Origin: Brevibacterium permense
GTDB taxonomy: Bacteria > Actinomycetota > Actinomycetes > Actinomycetales > Brevibacteriaceae
NCBI RefSeq assembly: GCF_025506275.1
Contig: NZ_QYCP01000086.1
Location: 62,001-126,000, forward strand
Direction of reading: 5' to 3'
DNA: 64,000 nt
The notes below the pieces were generated by a model, which saw nothing but the letters and a program-made list of their open reading frames with translations, was not told where the DNA came from and made no database searches. A program made the translations under genes and the position numbers. The number at the start of each line of letters is the position of its first letter. The stretch's first letter is position 1. Positions 35,883 through 44,653 of this stretch are shown piece after piece.

Positions 35883-36452
35883 TTGGACACAGCAGATCTG
35901 CTGAAAGCCCTCAACGCCGGAGAGACGATCACGGGCGGCTCGCCTCTTCATGATGTCATGCACCGCACCAGCCAGGAAGCCCTGCGCATCACGGCAGAAA
36001 TCAACGGCAGCTACCATGAACCCGATGAGGTTCGCGCGCTGTTGGCCGAGCTGACGGGACGCCAGGTCGATCCGACTGTGGCCATGTTTCCCCCGTTCCA
36101 CACGGACTTCGGGAAGAACATCACCTTGGGGCAGCGGATCTTCATCAACTCCGGGTGCAGCTTTCAGGACCAGGGCGGAATAACGATCGGCGATGACACG
36201 CTCATCGGGCACAACACCGTTCTCGCCACCCTCAACCATGGGATGGAGCCGGACCGTCGTGCGGACATGCACCCGGCTCCGATCGTCATCGGACGCAATG
36301 TTTGGATCGGGTCGAACGTGACCGTCCTGCCAGGCATCACCATCGGTGATGACGCCGTCGTCGCCGCGGCATCTGTGGTGACCAGAGACGTTCCGGCTCG
36401 CGCCGTAGTCGTCGGCTCACCGGCACACGTCGTGCGCACGATCGACGAGTGA
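35883..36452 (+). CDS. Sugar O-acetyltransferase (hexapeptide family)
   Basis: The 189-residue left-handed beta-helix enzyme of the maltose/galactoside acetyltransferase type has an N-terminal helical cap, hexapeptide repeats (NITLGQRIFINSGCSFQDQG, then IGDDTLIGHNTVLATLNHG) with the catalytic His in NHG, and a C-terminal coil PARAVVVGSPAHVVRTI. It starts at TTG 35883 with AGGAGAAAGGTG upstream. It is the last gene of the XRE-led operon. Confidence 0.9.
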   Translation: MDTADLLKALNAGETITGGSPLHDVMHRTSQEALRITAEINGSYHEPDEVRALLAELTGRQVDPTVAMFPPFHTDFGKNITLGQRIFINSGCSFQDQGGITIGDDTLIGHNTVLATLNHGMEPDRRADMHPAPIVIGRNVWIGSNVTVLPGITIGDDAVVAAASVVTRDVPARAVVVGSPAHVVRTIDE

Positions 36453-36541
36453 ATCACCCGACGAGGGAGCCTGCTGTCTCCGCGCGACCGATCACAGGCC
36501 ACGGGGAGACTGCTCGGGATCGGTGGTCGAAGTAGGTAGGC

Positions 36542-37765
36542 TCAGCCGCCGAGATAGGCCAAAGCGCCGACGACCTGCGCCTTCGTCGCGATCTCGAGAG
36601 TCGGCTCGAGTTCGGGGGCGAAGAACGGCGAATGATTGGCCGGAACATCCGTGAATACGGTTCCGGCCTCTTCGGCGGCTCGGTACTTCTCGGCATCGAA
36701 GGAACCCACGAACCAGTAGGCGTAGGGAATGCCGAAGGCCTTCGGCAGTTCGCTGAAGTCCTCCGACGCGGTCTCCGGGGTCGCCTCGAGCACCGCCTCG
36801 GTGCCGAAGAACTCTGTGAGCGCCTCGGTGATGGTGTCATTGACCGCTTCGCTGTTGTCCGTCAGAGGGAACTGGTCGAAATACTCGAACGTCGGTTCCT
36901 TCGGGGTTCCGGCGGCCTCGCATTCGCCGCGGACGATCCGCTCGATCGATGCGATCACCCGCTTGCGCACCGCGGTGTCGTAGGTGCGGACGTTGAGCAG
37001 CAGCTCGGCCCGATCGGGGATGATGTTCGACTTCGATCCGGCGTTCGACGCACCGACCGTGACGACGGCGAACTCACCCGGTTCGGTCTCTCGGGACACG
37101 ATCGTCTGCAGGCGCAGAACGATCGAGGCCGCGAGGACCACGGGGTCGACGGACAGGTGCGGCATGGACCCGTGGGCGCCGCGGCCGAAGACCGTGATCT
37201 TCACCGAATCCCCGGCCGACATCACCGGTCCGGCAGCGGTGAAGATCTTGCCGGCCGGCAGCGGCATGACGTGCTGGGCCAGGGCCACATCGGGGGTCGC
37301 AACCTTGTCCGTCAGCCCGTCGTCGATCATCGCCTTCGCTCCGGCCGCGTTCTCCTCTGCCGGTTGGAAGAGCGCGATATACGTGCCTGACCAGGCATCT
37401 TGGTTCTCTTTGAGCAGCCGGACCGCGCCGAGAAGAGCGGCGGCATGCATATCGTGACCGCAGGCGTGCATGACACCGTCGACCTCGGACGCGAAGTCGA
37501 GGCCGGTGTCCTCGGTGACGGGGAGAGCATCGATATCGGCTCGTGCGAGAACGGTCGGTCCGGTGCCGTTGTCGATGACGGCGACCAGACCGGTGGCGGA
37601 GATCCGGGTGACCTCGAGGCCGAGTCCCTCGAGTTCGACCGCGATGCGATCGGCGGTCTTGTGCTCGTCGAGGCTGACCTCAGGATTGCGGTGAAGGTCT
37701 TTGTAGACCTCGCGCTGCCAGTCGAGCTGGGAAGCGATGGAGTCGAGGAATGAAGGTGTCGTCAT
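36542..37765 (-). CDS. M20D amidohydrolase (N-acyl amino acid hydrolase)
   Basis: The 407-residue metallopeptidase of the hippurate/IAA-amino acid hydrolase group cleaves amide bonds of N-acylated amino acids. DALPVTEDTG and HACGHDMHAAALLGAVRLL carry the metal ligands, PAEENAAGAKAMIDDG holds the catalytic Glu pair, and a dimerisation domain follows (FGRGAHGSMPHLSVDP). The ATG at 37765 has AGGAGACACG upstream; the frame is open to 37813. It may act with the AbgT transporter encoded behind it. Confidence 0.88.
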   Translation of the reverse strand: MTTPSFLDSIASQLDWQREVYKDLHRNPEVSLDEHKTADRIAVELEGLGLEVTRISATGLVAVIDNGTGPTVLARADIDALPVTEDTGLDFASEVDGVMHACGHDMHAAALLGAVRLLKENQDAWSGTYIALFQPAEENAAGAKAMIDDGLTDKVATPDVALAQHVMPLPAGKIFTAAGPVMSAGDSVKITVFGRGAHGSMPHLSVDPVVLAASIVLRLQTIVSRETEPGEFAVVTVGASNAGSKSNIIPDRAELLLNVRTYDTAVRKRVIASIERIVRGECEAAGTPKEPTFEYFDQFPLTDNSEAVNDTITEALTEFFGTEAVLEATPETASEDFSELPKAFGIPYAYWFVGSFDAEKYRAAEEAGTVFTDVPANHSPFFAPELEPTLEIATKAQVVGALAYLGG

Positions 37766-37860
37766 CGTGTCTCCTGTGCTCTGGTCGCGGGTGGACTCTC
37801 CAGGCGCGGACATTTCTCACAGTATCAGCGGGGATGACGCCTCGAACGGTACGAAATTCT

Positions 37861-37887
37861 CAGTTGTGCGAAACATTGCGACAACTG
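37861..37887. promoter_or_regulatory. Inverted repeat upstream of the amidohydrolase
   Basis: CAGTTGT (37861-37867) and ACAACTG (37881-37887) are perfect arms with a 13-base spacer, about 95 bp before the amidohydrolase start. This is a possible regulator site; no other feature is seen in the gap 37766-38007. Confidence 0.35.
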
Positions 37888-38007
37888 TAGGTGGCGGAAG
37901 AGACGTGCAGAGACGGACGGGAAGTGCACAAGGATTGGATTGGCACCTGCCGGATCAAACGGTGCGCGGTTGGTGCCGAGAAGATCAACGCGGCACCAAT
38001 CACGACG

Positions 38008-39564
38008 CTACCGAGCGGCGACTCCTGGCCCCAGAGGCAGACCCATGAGGTACCACAATATGAAAAGGACCAGCCAGACGACGAGATTGACCAAGGCGAT
38101 CGGAAGAACCAGCGACATCAACGTACCGACACCAGCCGTGGGTCGATGTTGCCGGATGAATCCGAGGGCAAGAACGAAGTATGGGCTCATCGGGGTCAAG
38201 CTGTTTGTCGGCGCATCGGCGATGCGGAACATCGCCTGAGTGGTCTCTGGCGCAATGTCGAGGAGCATGAGCATAGGTACCAGGACCGGTGCTACGAATG
38301 CGTACATTGCCGAACCCGAAGTGAGCACCAAATTGAGGCAGCTGATAAACAGCACGGCGACGACAAATATGACGATTGGAGCTGCACCTATGCGGTCTAG
38401 GAGCCCTGCCCCCTCAATCGCAATGACTTGCCCCATATTTGACCATTTGAAGTAGGCCAAGAATTGTGAAGCGGCGAAGAAAAGAACCACGACTGGAACG
38501 AGAGCAGAGACGCCAGGAGCCATGAGCTCGGGGATGTCGCTGAACTTCTTGATGGAACCGACGATGACACCGTAGACGATTCCCACAGTACTGAAGAACA
38601 ACATCATGATGACAGCGATATTGTTCATCAGAGGTGAATCGACAACACTTCCACCCTCTCCGCGGAGGGGCGAACTCGCCGGTACTGTTGCCAGGACAAG
38701 GAGGCCGAAGAACAGGACCGTGGCGATTCCTGCGCCGATCATGCCACGTTGCTCAGAGAGCTTGAGCTTCATGTCTGGTAGTGGTTCAGCGTCTATTGAA
38801 GGTTCTGCCGCCTCAAGGTACGCGACTCGTTTGGCCACAACCAGTTCAACAACCAAAGTGATGGAGAGAGCCAGGACAATGGACGATGAAGCCGAGAAAT
38901 AGTAGTTAGATAGAGGATTGACGTTATAGCTCGGGTCGATCGTGTGAGCCGCGGCGGTCGTTAGACCGGCAAATACCGCGTCGGTTCCGGTGGGGATCAG
39001 TCCAACGCTGCTTGCTCCACCCACAGCAACATATGCCACGACAGCCCCGATTATCGGACTGCGCCCGACTGCGCGGTAGGCAATCATCGCCAGTGGAATC
39101 ATTACGGCAAAGGCCGCGTCTCCGGCAATCTGAGCGGCCATTGCGGTGATTGCGATCATGAAGGTCACGTAGCGGGGATTGACCTTGGAAAGCATTCCCC
39201 GCATCAGGGAGGGCAACAGCCCCGTTGCGTCTGCGATAGACACTCCAAGTGCGACCACGACAATCAACCCCAGAGGGGGAAAGTTCACGAAGTTCTCGAT
39301 CGCATCGTCCAGCATCATCTGGATGCCCTCTGATGTGAGCAAACTCTTCACCGCAACCGTCTTACCGTCAGTGGGATTGACTGAAGAAAGATCAAAGCGG
39401 GCGAACAACGCGCTGAGTAAGGCAACAATTACGGCAAGACCCACAAAGATCCAGAATGGGTGAGGCAGTTTGTTGCCTGCTCGGTCTACCGCTTCGAGGA
39501 GTTTCATCACTCCTCGAGACAAGCGACTTTGCCTGTCTTCGTCAGTGGGTGCGTGAACTGACAT
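38008..39564 (-). CDS. AbgT-family transporter
   Basis: The 518-residue polytopic transporter has the family start AVDRAGNKLPHPFWIFVGLA and later GNSPLNYYFS-like and SGSAMYAFVAPVLVPMLMLL segments, with about 11-12 helices. AbgT proteins import p-aminobenzoyl-glutamate, and some relatives export sulfa drugs. The ATG at 39564 has AGGAGAAAT upstream. It lies 58 bp after an isoaspartyl peptidase-like gene and before an M20 amidohydrolase, so uptake of an N-acyl or isopeptide amino acid is a reasonable guess. Its base composition looks less GC-rich than most of the window. Confidence 0.9.
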   Translation of the reverse strand: MSVHAPTDEDRQSRLSRGVMKLLEAVDRAGNKLPHPFWIFVGLAVIVALLSALFARFDLSSVNPTDGKTVAVKSLLTSEGIQMMLDDAIENFVNFPPLGLIVVVALGVSIADATGLLPSLMRGMLSKVNPRYVTFMIAITAMAAQIAGDAAFAVMIPLAMIAYRAVGRSPIIGAVVAYVAVGGASSVGLIPTGTDAVFAGLTTAAAHTIDPSYNVNPLSNYYFSASSSIVLALSITLVVELVVAKRVAYLEAAEPSIDAEPLPDMKLKLSEQRGMIGAGIATVLFFGLLVLATVPASSPLRGEGGSVVDSPLMNNIAVIMMLFFSTVGIVYGVIVGSIKKFSDIPELMAPGVSALVPVVVLFFAASQFLAYFKWSNMGQVIAIEGAGLLDRIGAAPIVIFVVAVLFISCLNLVLTSGSAMYAFVAPVLVPMLMLLDIAPETTQAMFRIADAPTNSLTPMSPYFVLALGFIRQHRPTAGVGTLMSLVLPIALVNLVVWLVLFILWYLMGLPLGPGVAAR

Positions 39565-39622
39565 ATTTCTCCTAGTTAAGTAATCGTCAAATCCAACTAC
39601 CGGCATTCCCCGGGCCGGAGGT

Positions 39623-40540
39623 TCAAACGTGCGTGTATGTGCCTGCGGAATCGGATGACCCGTAGAACATATCGCCGCTGTTGTACGCCGCGAGCCCCCC
39701 GCCAGAGGCCGGAATGACGATCATTCCTCCCATCCCGCCGCGCATTGAGATTCGATCGAGGACTGCGACTGCTGCTTCATTTGGAAGGGCTCCTCCGAGA
39801 GAAACCCGACCGTGCACGCTGTGAGCTGCAACTTCGGTCATGAACACTTCTCCTGTGCCGGTGCAAGAGACTGCCACCGTGCCGTCGTCAGCAAATGTTC
39901 CGGCACCTACCAGAGGCGTGTCGCCTACCCTGCCTGGCTCCTGATTAACGATTCCACCGGTGGATGTTGCGGCTGCCAGTTTCCCCTCTGCATCGCGAGC
40001 AACGGCACCGACAGTTCCGTGCTGGAGTAATGCGTCAGGCTGTTTCTGAAAGGCGGCGAGTTCCTCTCGCCTCTTCTCCGTGACGAAGTAGTGAGGATCG
40101 ACTATTTCGACTTCCCACTTGCACAGCTGTTCGTGAGTCGGTGCCGCGAAGAGCAAGTGGTCGGTTTTATCCATCACCGCGCGAGCGGCCGAAATGGGGT
40201 TGCGAGCGGTAGACACACCCGTGATGGCACCCGAGGCGCCGTCACCGGCCATGATCGAAGCGTCGAGTTCAACGGTTCCTGACGCAGTGAGTGCGGCCCC
40301 GTGGCCGGCATTGAAATCGGGGGCATTCTCGAGTTCGCGGACAGCGGCGACGACCGCGTCGACTGCGGAGCCACCCGCGCTGAGTACTGAGTAGCCTGCA
40401 GCGAGTACTTTCTCCAACGCTGCATGCGCGCTAGCTGTACCATCCGAGGTAAGGGGAGTCGATCGATGTCCGGCGCCGCCATGAACGATGAGAAGCGGCT
40501 CGGTGCCCTGGCCAAACGATCGGAGGATGGTTTCAGTCAT
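39623..40540 (-). CDS. Isoaspartyl peptidase/L-asparaginase (Ntn hydrolase)
   Basis: The 305-residue Ntn-hydrolase precursor starts LLIVHGGAGHRSTPLTSDG. It has DAVVAAVRELENAPDFNAGHGAA in the first half, and the self-processing site is HGTVGAVARDAEG, where the Thr becomes the nucleophile. Such enzymes cleave beta-aspartyl dipeptides or asparagine. It probably forms one operon with abgT, controlled by the divergent RpiR regulator. TTCC-rich bases precede the ATG; the ribosome site is AAAGGAA. Confidence 0.9.
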   Translation of the reverse strand: MTETILRSFGQGTEPLLIVHGGAGHRSTPLTSDGTASAHAALEKVLAAGYSVLSAGGSAVDAVVAAVRELENAPDFNAGHGAALTASGTVELDASIMAGDGASGAITGVSTARNPISAARAVMDKTDHLLFAAPTHEQLCKWEVEIVDPHYFVTEKRREELAAFQKQPDALLQHGTVGAVARDAEGKLAAATSTGGIVNQEPGRVGDTPLVGAGTFADDGTVAVSCTGTGEVFMTEVAAHSVHGRVSLGGALPNEAAVAVLDRISMRGGMGGMIVIPASGGGLAAYNSGDMFYGSSDSAGTYTHV

Positions 40541-40615
40541 GTGATGTTCCTTTCATTTGTGCTGAGCGAGATCAGCTTGGCATAATCATTCCACAACCGC
40601 AATATGGATCACATT

Positions 40616-40631
40616 TGAAATGTACATTTCA
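40616..40631. promoter_or_regulatory. Palindromic operator candidate for the RpiR regulator
   Basis: The perfect 16-bp palindrome TGAAATGTACATTTCA lies between the divergent RpiR and peptidase genes, 17 bp before the rpiR ATG and 75 bp before the peptidase ATG. TGAAA/TTTCA half-sites are usual for RpiR-family regulators. Confidence 0.65.
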
Positions 40632-40648
40632 CTCTCGGGAGTCATGCG

Positions 40649-41491
40649 ATGGAAACAGTCGCGGAGAAGGTCAATTCGTCGATTGATTCGTTCAGTCCCG
40701 CCAGTCGGCGGATTGCTCGTGCACTGCTGGCCGACTATCCGAGTGCTGGTTTGGGGACAACATCGTCATTAGCGGACTTGGCGAATTCGAGTTCTGCTTC
40801 GGTCGTGCGGTTCTGCACACAGCTCGGTTTCGACAGCTTCGTCGAATTGCAGAATCATCTGCGGACCGAATTGACGACGAGATCGGCGAGTCCGCTTATT
40901 CGGGCTGAGGCAGAGACGGCTGGGCGAGATTTTTCAGACGAGTTCTCCTCCAGCGGGATGGACCGGGCGAATCTCATCACCAGAACTTTTCAGCAGAATC
41001 CACGTTCGGAAATTGACCGCTTGGTTCAGATGCTGACCAAGGTATCGAATCGCGTGGTGGTTGTCGGGGGACACTACAGCGGACTGGTTGGGCGTGTGGC
41101 TCAGTTGCAACTATCGAAGGTGAGGCCGGGCGTCTCTTTCTTGGAAGATCCGATGGGACGTGACCTTCATGTTGTTACCGATCTGCGGCGAAAAGACGTT
41201 TTGCTGGTTCTTGACGTCAGGCGATATCAGGAACATCTTCTCCTGGTTTCTGAGGCAGCAAAGCGAAACTCTGCTTCGGTCGCGTTGATCACTGACCAAT
41301 GGTTGTCGCCGGTTGCTGGTATTGCTGACGTCGTACTGCAGGCCGCCGTCGATGTATCATTCTTTGATAGCCAAGTGGGATGCCTAGCATTGGTTGAAGC
41401 GGTGGTTCACGAGGCCGCAACCAAGATAGAGGGTGCGCTAGAACGTCTTCGGGCGCTAGAAGAACTTCGACCTTCGCAGAGGTCCAAGTGA
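40649..41491 (+). CDS. MurR/RpiR-family transcriptional regulator
   Basis: The 280-residue protein has an N-terminal HTH_6 domain (FSPASRRIARALLADYPSAG, SSSASVVRFCTQLGF) and a C-terminal SIS domain (about 130-265; RVVVVGGHYSGLVGRVAQLQ, then ASVALITDQWLSPVAGIADV). SIS domains bind phosphosugars in many members, but RpiR members next to peptide or amino-acid genes exist. It is divergent from the peptidase-AbgT genes and probably controls them through the palindrome between them. Confidence 0.9.
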   Translation: METVAEKVNSSIDSFSPASRRIARALLADYPSAGLGTTSSLADLANSSSASVVRFCTQLGFDSFVELQNHLRTELTTRSASPLIRAEAETAGRDFSDEFSSSGMDRANLITRTFQQNPRSEIDRLVQMLTKVSNRVVVVGGHYSGLVGRVAQLQLSKVRPGVSFLEDPMGRDLHVVTDLRRKDVLLVLDVRRYQEHLLLVSEAAKRNSASVALITDQWLSPVAGIADVVLQAAVDVSFFDSQVGCLALVEAVVHEAATKIEGALERLRALEELRPSQRSK

Positions 41492-41521
41492 AGTTTCGGA
41501 TCTAAGACGATCAACTTGGAC
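41482..41521. terminator. Possible bidirectional terminator
   Basis: GTCCAAGT (41482-41489) and ACTTGGAC (41514-41521) can pair across a 24-base loop between the convergent rpiR and HAD genes. There is no T-tract. Confidence 0.3.
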
Positions 41522-41557
41522 AGACTGAAAGCCCAACAAGTAATTGGATGCAAGGTC

Positions 41558-42187
41558 TTAGTAAGACTTAAACAGACCGAGCTCGGATAGTTCCCCGCGC
41601 AGCGAGGCGGCTCCTGAGAACACATGACCGATGAAGCCGAGCTGCTCGGCAGCCTTCACATTGGCGGGCAGATCATCGACGAAGACCGTCCGGGCCGGGT
41701 CGAGGTCGAATCGGTTCCGGGTCAGTTCGAAGATCGCCGGATCGGGTTTGACCAGCCCGACTTCACCCGAGACGACGATGTCTTCGAGTTCGCTGATCGC
41801 CGGGGCGACGACGGGGGCATGGTGGATGGTCTCAGCCGACCAGTTCGACAGCCCGAGCAGGCGGACGCCGGCGGTCTTGAGAACTGCGACGATCTCGGCC
41901 ATGCCGTCGATCGGACCGGTCAGGGATTTGTCGAAGTTCTCGTAGTAGCCGGCGACGATCTCACCGTGGCGGGGGTCCGTCTCGGCGGCTCGGGCGACGA
42001 TATCGTTGATCGAAACGCCGGAATCAGCTGCGGTATTGAGCGTGGGGAAGTCGGCCGCCTCGGCGAAGGAATGCCATTCATCGGCACTCATGCGATCGGC
42101 CAGAGGCCCTGTCTGGTCCCAGCCGATGAGCACATTGCCGAGGTCGAAGACAACGGTCGTCGGGGTCGGGCGGTCGGGTTCGGTCAT
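41558..42187 (-). CDS. HAD-family hydrolase
   Basis: The 209-residue phosphatase-like protein has motif I VVFDLGNVLIGW (DxG variant: the second Asp of DxD is replaced by Gly-Asn, as in the YihX/epoxide-hydrolase N-domain group), motif II LGLSNWSAE, the Lys in GLVKPDPAIFEL and motif IV TVFVDDLPANV. Alpha-D-glucose-1-phosphate phosphatase (YihX-type) or haloacid dehalogenase-like activity is possible. AGGTGG precedes the ATG at 42187. Confidence 0.88.
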   Translation of the reverse strand: MTEPDRPTPTTVVFDLGNVLIGWDQTGPLADRMSADEWHSFAEAADFPTLNTAADSGVSINDIVARAAETDPRHGEIVAGYYENFDKSLTGPIDGMAEIVAVLKTAGVRLLGLSNWSAETIHHAPVVAPAISELEDIVVSGEVGLVKPDPAIFELTRNRFDLDPARTVFVDDLPANVKAAEQLGFIGHVFSGAASLRGELSELGLFKSY

Positions 42188-42273
42188 GGGCCACCACCTG
42201 TTTTCGGCATCCTGGAGTCGAACCCCACGCTACCTGGAGTTGTCGGACCATTGTGGATTCGGTCCGGCTGGCC

Positions 42274-42279
42274 TAGGTT
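42274..42279 (+). promoter_or_regulatory. -10 box TAGGTT of a GNAT gene
   Basis: TAGGTT plus GGTTTC (six bases) leads into the ATG at 42286. Confidence 0.45.
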
Positions 42280-42285
42280 GGTTTC

Positions 42286-42930
42286 ATGATCGGCTACCCG
42301 CCCCTGCAGATCCGGGTGAAGACTCCCCGACTCGAGCTCGTCGGTGCCGCCGATGAGATGCTCGCGGCGCTCGCCCCACTTGTGCGGGACGGCAAGGTCT
42401 TCGCGGAACCCGCCCCCTACGACGATCCGATGTCGTTCTACGAATCCGACCCGGACATGCGGGTAAGCAGGTGGCTCCAGAGCGTATGGCGTGGACGGGG
42501 GCGGTTCTCTCCCTCTGATTTTCGGTTGGCCTTCGCCGTCCTCGTCGATGGTGAGGCCGTGGGGATGCAGGACCTCATTGGGGAGAAATTCGACTCCTGC
42601 GGGACGTTCGCGTCATTCTCCTGGCTGTCGACGGATGTGCGCGGTCGCGGCCTCGGCACGGAGATGCGCAGTGCTCTGCTGCATCTCGCGTTCGCGGGGC
42701 TCGGGGCGAGTGAGGCCGGTTCCGATGCGTTCGTCGACAACATCGGATCGAACAAGGTGTCTGAAGCCTTGGGGTACGAGCGCAACGGCGTCGACTGGGA
42801 CATCCGCCGAGGCGAGCCGGGACGCATCCAACGCTGGCGCCTGACCCGCTCGGCGTGGGAAGCCAGACGGCGGAACGACATCGAGCTCAGCGGAGTCGAG
42901 GACTTCTGCACTTTCCTAGACCACCACTAA
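42286..42930 (+). CDS. GNAT acetyltransferase (RimJ/RimL-like)
   Basis: The 214-residue acetyltransferase opens IRVKTPRLELVGAADEMLAA and has the acetyl-CoA-binding motif A WLSTDVRGRGLGTEMRSALL, then FVDNIGSNKVSEALGYERNG (motif B region). The target is unknown. Its TAA stop lies within the end of a 70-bp palindrome shared with the convergent GNAT gene. Confidence 0.88.
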   Translation: MIGYPPLQIRVKTPRLELVGAADEMLAALAPLVRDGKVFAEPAPYDDPMSFYESDPDMRVSRWLQSVWRGRGRFSPSDFRLAFAVLVDGEAVGMQDLIGEKFDSCGTFASFSWLSTDVRGRGLGTEMRSALLHLAFAGLGASEAGSDAFVDNIGSNKVSEALGYERNGVDWDIRRGEPGRIQRWRLTRSAWEARRRNDIELSGVEDFCTFLDHH

Positions 42931-42996
42931 TTGCTACCCGACGGCGGCCCAGCAACCTCGCGCGAGGTATCTGGGCCCCCGTCGGGTAGCAATTAG
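42927..42996. repeat. 70-bp palindromic element, copy 1
   Basis: The two 35-base arms meet at 42961/42962, with the core ACCTCGCGCGAGGT and outer ends CTAATTGC / GCAATTAG. It holds the TAA stop codons of both convergent GNAT genes and can fold into a long hairpin on either strand, so it probably ends both transcripts. The right arm matches copy 2 at 43834-43868 in 32 of 35 bases. Confidence 0.8.
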
Positions 42997-43499
42997 GGCG
43001 ATGACAGGTCCAGGGAGAATACCTCGTGGTCCGGGGACTTGTGTCGGAGTTCGGGGTTGCGCTGCATTCCGAGCTTCTCGGCCACACGCTGCGACGGTCG
43101 ATTGTCTCGGTGGATGATGGCGGTCAGTATTGCAGCGACCTCGAGCTCACGAGCGTGATCGACGCAGGCCAGAGCCGCCTCGGTGGCGAACCCATTACCT
43201 TGGGCGGACGGCTTCACATGAAAACCGACCTCAAGGTGAGGTGCGCCGTTGACGGTCTGCCAAGTCAGTCCGCAGTCGCCGAGGAACTCACCTTTGTGCG
43301 TCTCCACGATCCACAGCCCGAAGCCGTGCTCTGCGTAATTGCGTCGATTCCACCGGATCCACGCAGCCGCCTCGGTGCGGTCTTTGAGGTGAGGGTAATA
43401 TTCCATCACCTGCGGATCGCCGAGGAGGGCGGTCATATCGTCGAGATCGTCGTCGGCCATCTCCCGCAGGTGCAGACGCGGCGTGTTCCGGGGCGGCAT
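42993..43499 (-). CDS. GNAT acetyltransferase
   Basis: The 168-residue RimJ/RimL-type acetyltransferase begins MPPRNTPRLHLREMADDDLD and shows motif A FHVKPSAQGNGFATEAALAC and GMQRNPELRH near the end, close to the usual acetyltransf_3 layout. The ATG at 43499 is chosen because a TATCCT box lies six bases upstream; the frame extends to 43577, overlapping the next gene, without any family pattern. The target is unknown. Confidence 0.86.
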   Translation of the reverse strand: MPPRNTPRLHLREMADDDLDDMTALLGDPQVMEYYPHLKDRTEAAAWIRWNRRNYAEHGFGLWIVETHKGEFLGDCGLTWQTVNGAPHLEVGFHVKPSAQGNGFATEAALACVDHARELEVAAILTAIIHRDNRPSQRVAEKLGMQRNPELRHKSPDHEVFSLDLSSP

Positions 43500-43511
43500 G
43501 AGTTCAGGATA
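43500..43511 (-). promoter_or_regulatory. -10 box TATCCT of a GNAT gene
   Basis: TATCCT (43511-43506, minus strand) plus GAACTC leads into the ATG at 43499. Confidence 0.45.
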
Positions 43512-43548
43512 ACCGGGAGGGCCGAAGTGTGCGGATCTGCTCTGTTGA

Positions 43549-43737
43549 TCAGCTCGATCGGCGCCGCCGGCGATCACGGACGACCGCGAGTGCCGTGGCG
43601 GTGATCATCAGCACGAGGGCCAAGAGCCAGAGAAAAGCGGCAAAGTCATGAAACGGGGCCGCCTGGGAACTCAGTACGCAGACAGCGGCGAGCATGATGA
43701 ATGCGACGATCCAGCGAGTGAGCCCGATGTGCTGCAT
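43549..43737 (-). CDS. Small two-helix membrane protein
   Basis: The 62-residue protein has two hydrophobic helices (WIVAFIMLAAVCVLSSQ and FLWLLALVLMITATALAVV) and an Arg-rich cytoplasmic end (RDRRRRRSS). GGAG lies five bases before the ATG at 43737; a longer frame from TTG 43791 is less likely. I do not recognise a family. It lies upstream of the GNAT gene on the same strand. Confidence 0.6.
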   Translation of the reverse strand: MQHIGLTRWIVAFIMLAAVCVLSSQAAPFHDFAAFLWLLALVLMITATALAVVRDRRRRRSS

Positions 43738-43810
43738 CGCTTCTCCAGCGTCACGGTTCACGGTCGTTGGCACCGACTCTAAATAGAGCAAGGATGCATG
43801 TCAACGGCGG

Positions 43811-43868
43811 TGACGGCGGCCCAGATACCTCGCGCGAGGTATCTGGGCCGCCGTCAGGTAGCAATTGG
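43811..43868. repeat. Palindromic element, copy 2
   Basis: The core palindrome has 23-base perfect arms (43811-43833 and 43834-43856). The right side continues to 43868 with the same outer end as copy 1, while the left outer end is different, as if one arm were eroded. Confidence 0.78.
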
Positions 43869-43964
43869 GGAGGAGATGACAGCGACCCTGCGTTCACACC
43901 AAGTGGGTGAACGCAGGGTCGCTGGTGAATCTCAGAAGTCTCTAGGTGAGACTCTCAAAGAGTC

Positions 43965-44168
43965 TCAGAGGCCGCGGACGCGAGTCGCCTGCAGGCCCTT
44001 GGAGCCCATCTCAGAGTCGAACTCGACGTTCTGACCCTCGGTGAGCTCGCGGTAGCCGGAGGCTTCGATCGCGGAGAAGTGAGTGAACACGTCAGCCGAA
44101 CCGTCGTCAGGCTGGATGAATCCGAAACCCTTTTCCGCGTTGAACCATTTCACGGTACCTGTTGCCAT
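43965..44168 (-). CDS. cspA: Cold-shock protein
   Basis: The 67-residue single-stranded nucleic-acid chaperone is a complete [23 protein letters not shown] carries RNP1 (KGFGFI), [20 protein letters not shown] carries RNP2 (VFTHF) and the end is LQATRVRGL. The codons are strongly biased, suggesting high expression. AAGGA lies 11 bases before the ATG, and the AT-rich run TTAAAAAATAAGGATAC just upstream resembles the long unstructured leader of cold-shock genes. Confidence 0.95.
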   Translation of the reverse strand: MATGTVKWFNAEKGFGFIQPDDGSADVFTHFSAIEASGYRELTEGQNVEFDSEMGSKGLQATRVRGL

Positions 44169-44653
44169 AATCTTTGTATCCTTATTTTTTAACTGATGAC
44201 CGCTGCTGCGATCGTGATGGTCGAACCCATTGCTGGATCCGGCTTTCCCGCTGGCTGGACTGGATCTTCAGACGCAGATCCAACGAAAATCTGTGGGTGA
44301 ACCGAGGACTCGGAATCGCTGGCGAGGATGAGTTCTCTGATGTGAGGTCTCTGTCTCAGACGAAATCGTGGGGATACTCGGTTTCGATCATGCACTCGAA
44401 AGTGCTGGACGGAAGTCGTCAGACGACTGAACTGGGAAAAATCATGAGGGGCGCGGAAGGCAGACACGCGCCGGCGGGCAAACACATGGTGACGAGCGAA
44501 TCTACCTGCTCTTAAGGCACCATCTGCTCCGCACATTTCTGTGCGAGAACGATTCCAGCTTAACAGAGTGATCGCTGTGCGGGTGATTTCGGTCGAATGT
44601 TTTCAGTCGAGAGATGGAACACAGCGATGTGCACTCGACCGCGCAGGCATCTA
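44169..44653. other. Intergenic region between cspA and the LCP gene
   Basis: About 485 bp with no gene I can support. It should hold the promoter and leader of cspA (minus strand). The open frames on both strands here have no recognisable motif or ribosome site. Confidence 0.5.

Noticed and set aside
43798-44034. Small plus-strand gene across palindrome copy 2
   Set aside because: The predicted protein is just a translation of the repeat and of DNA antisense to cspA, with no ribosome site.
44174-44515. 113-codon frame between cspA and the LCP gene
   Set aside because: It lacks a ribosome site and any motif; the region is better explained as the cspA promoter and leader.
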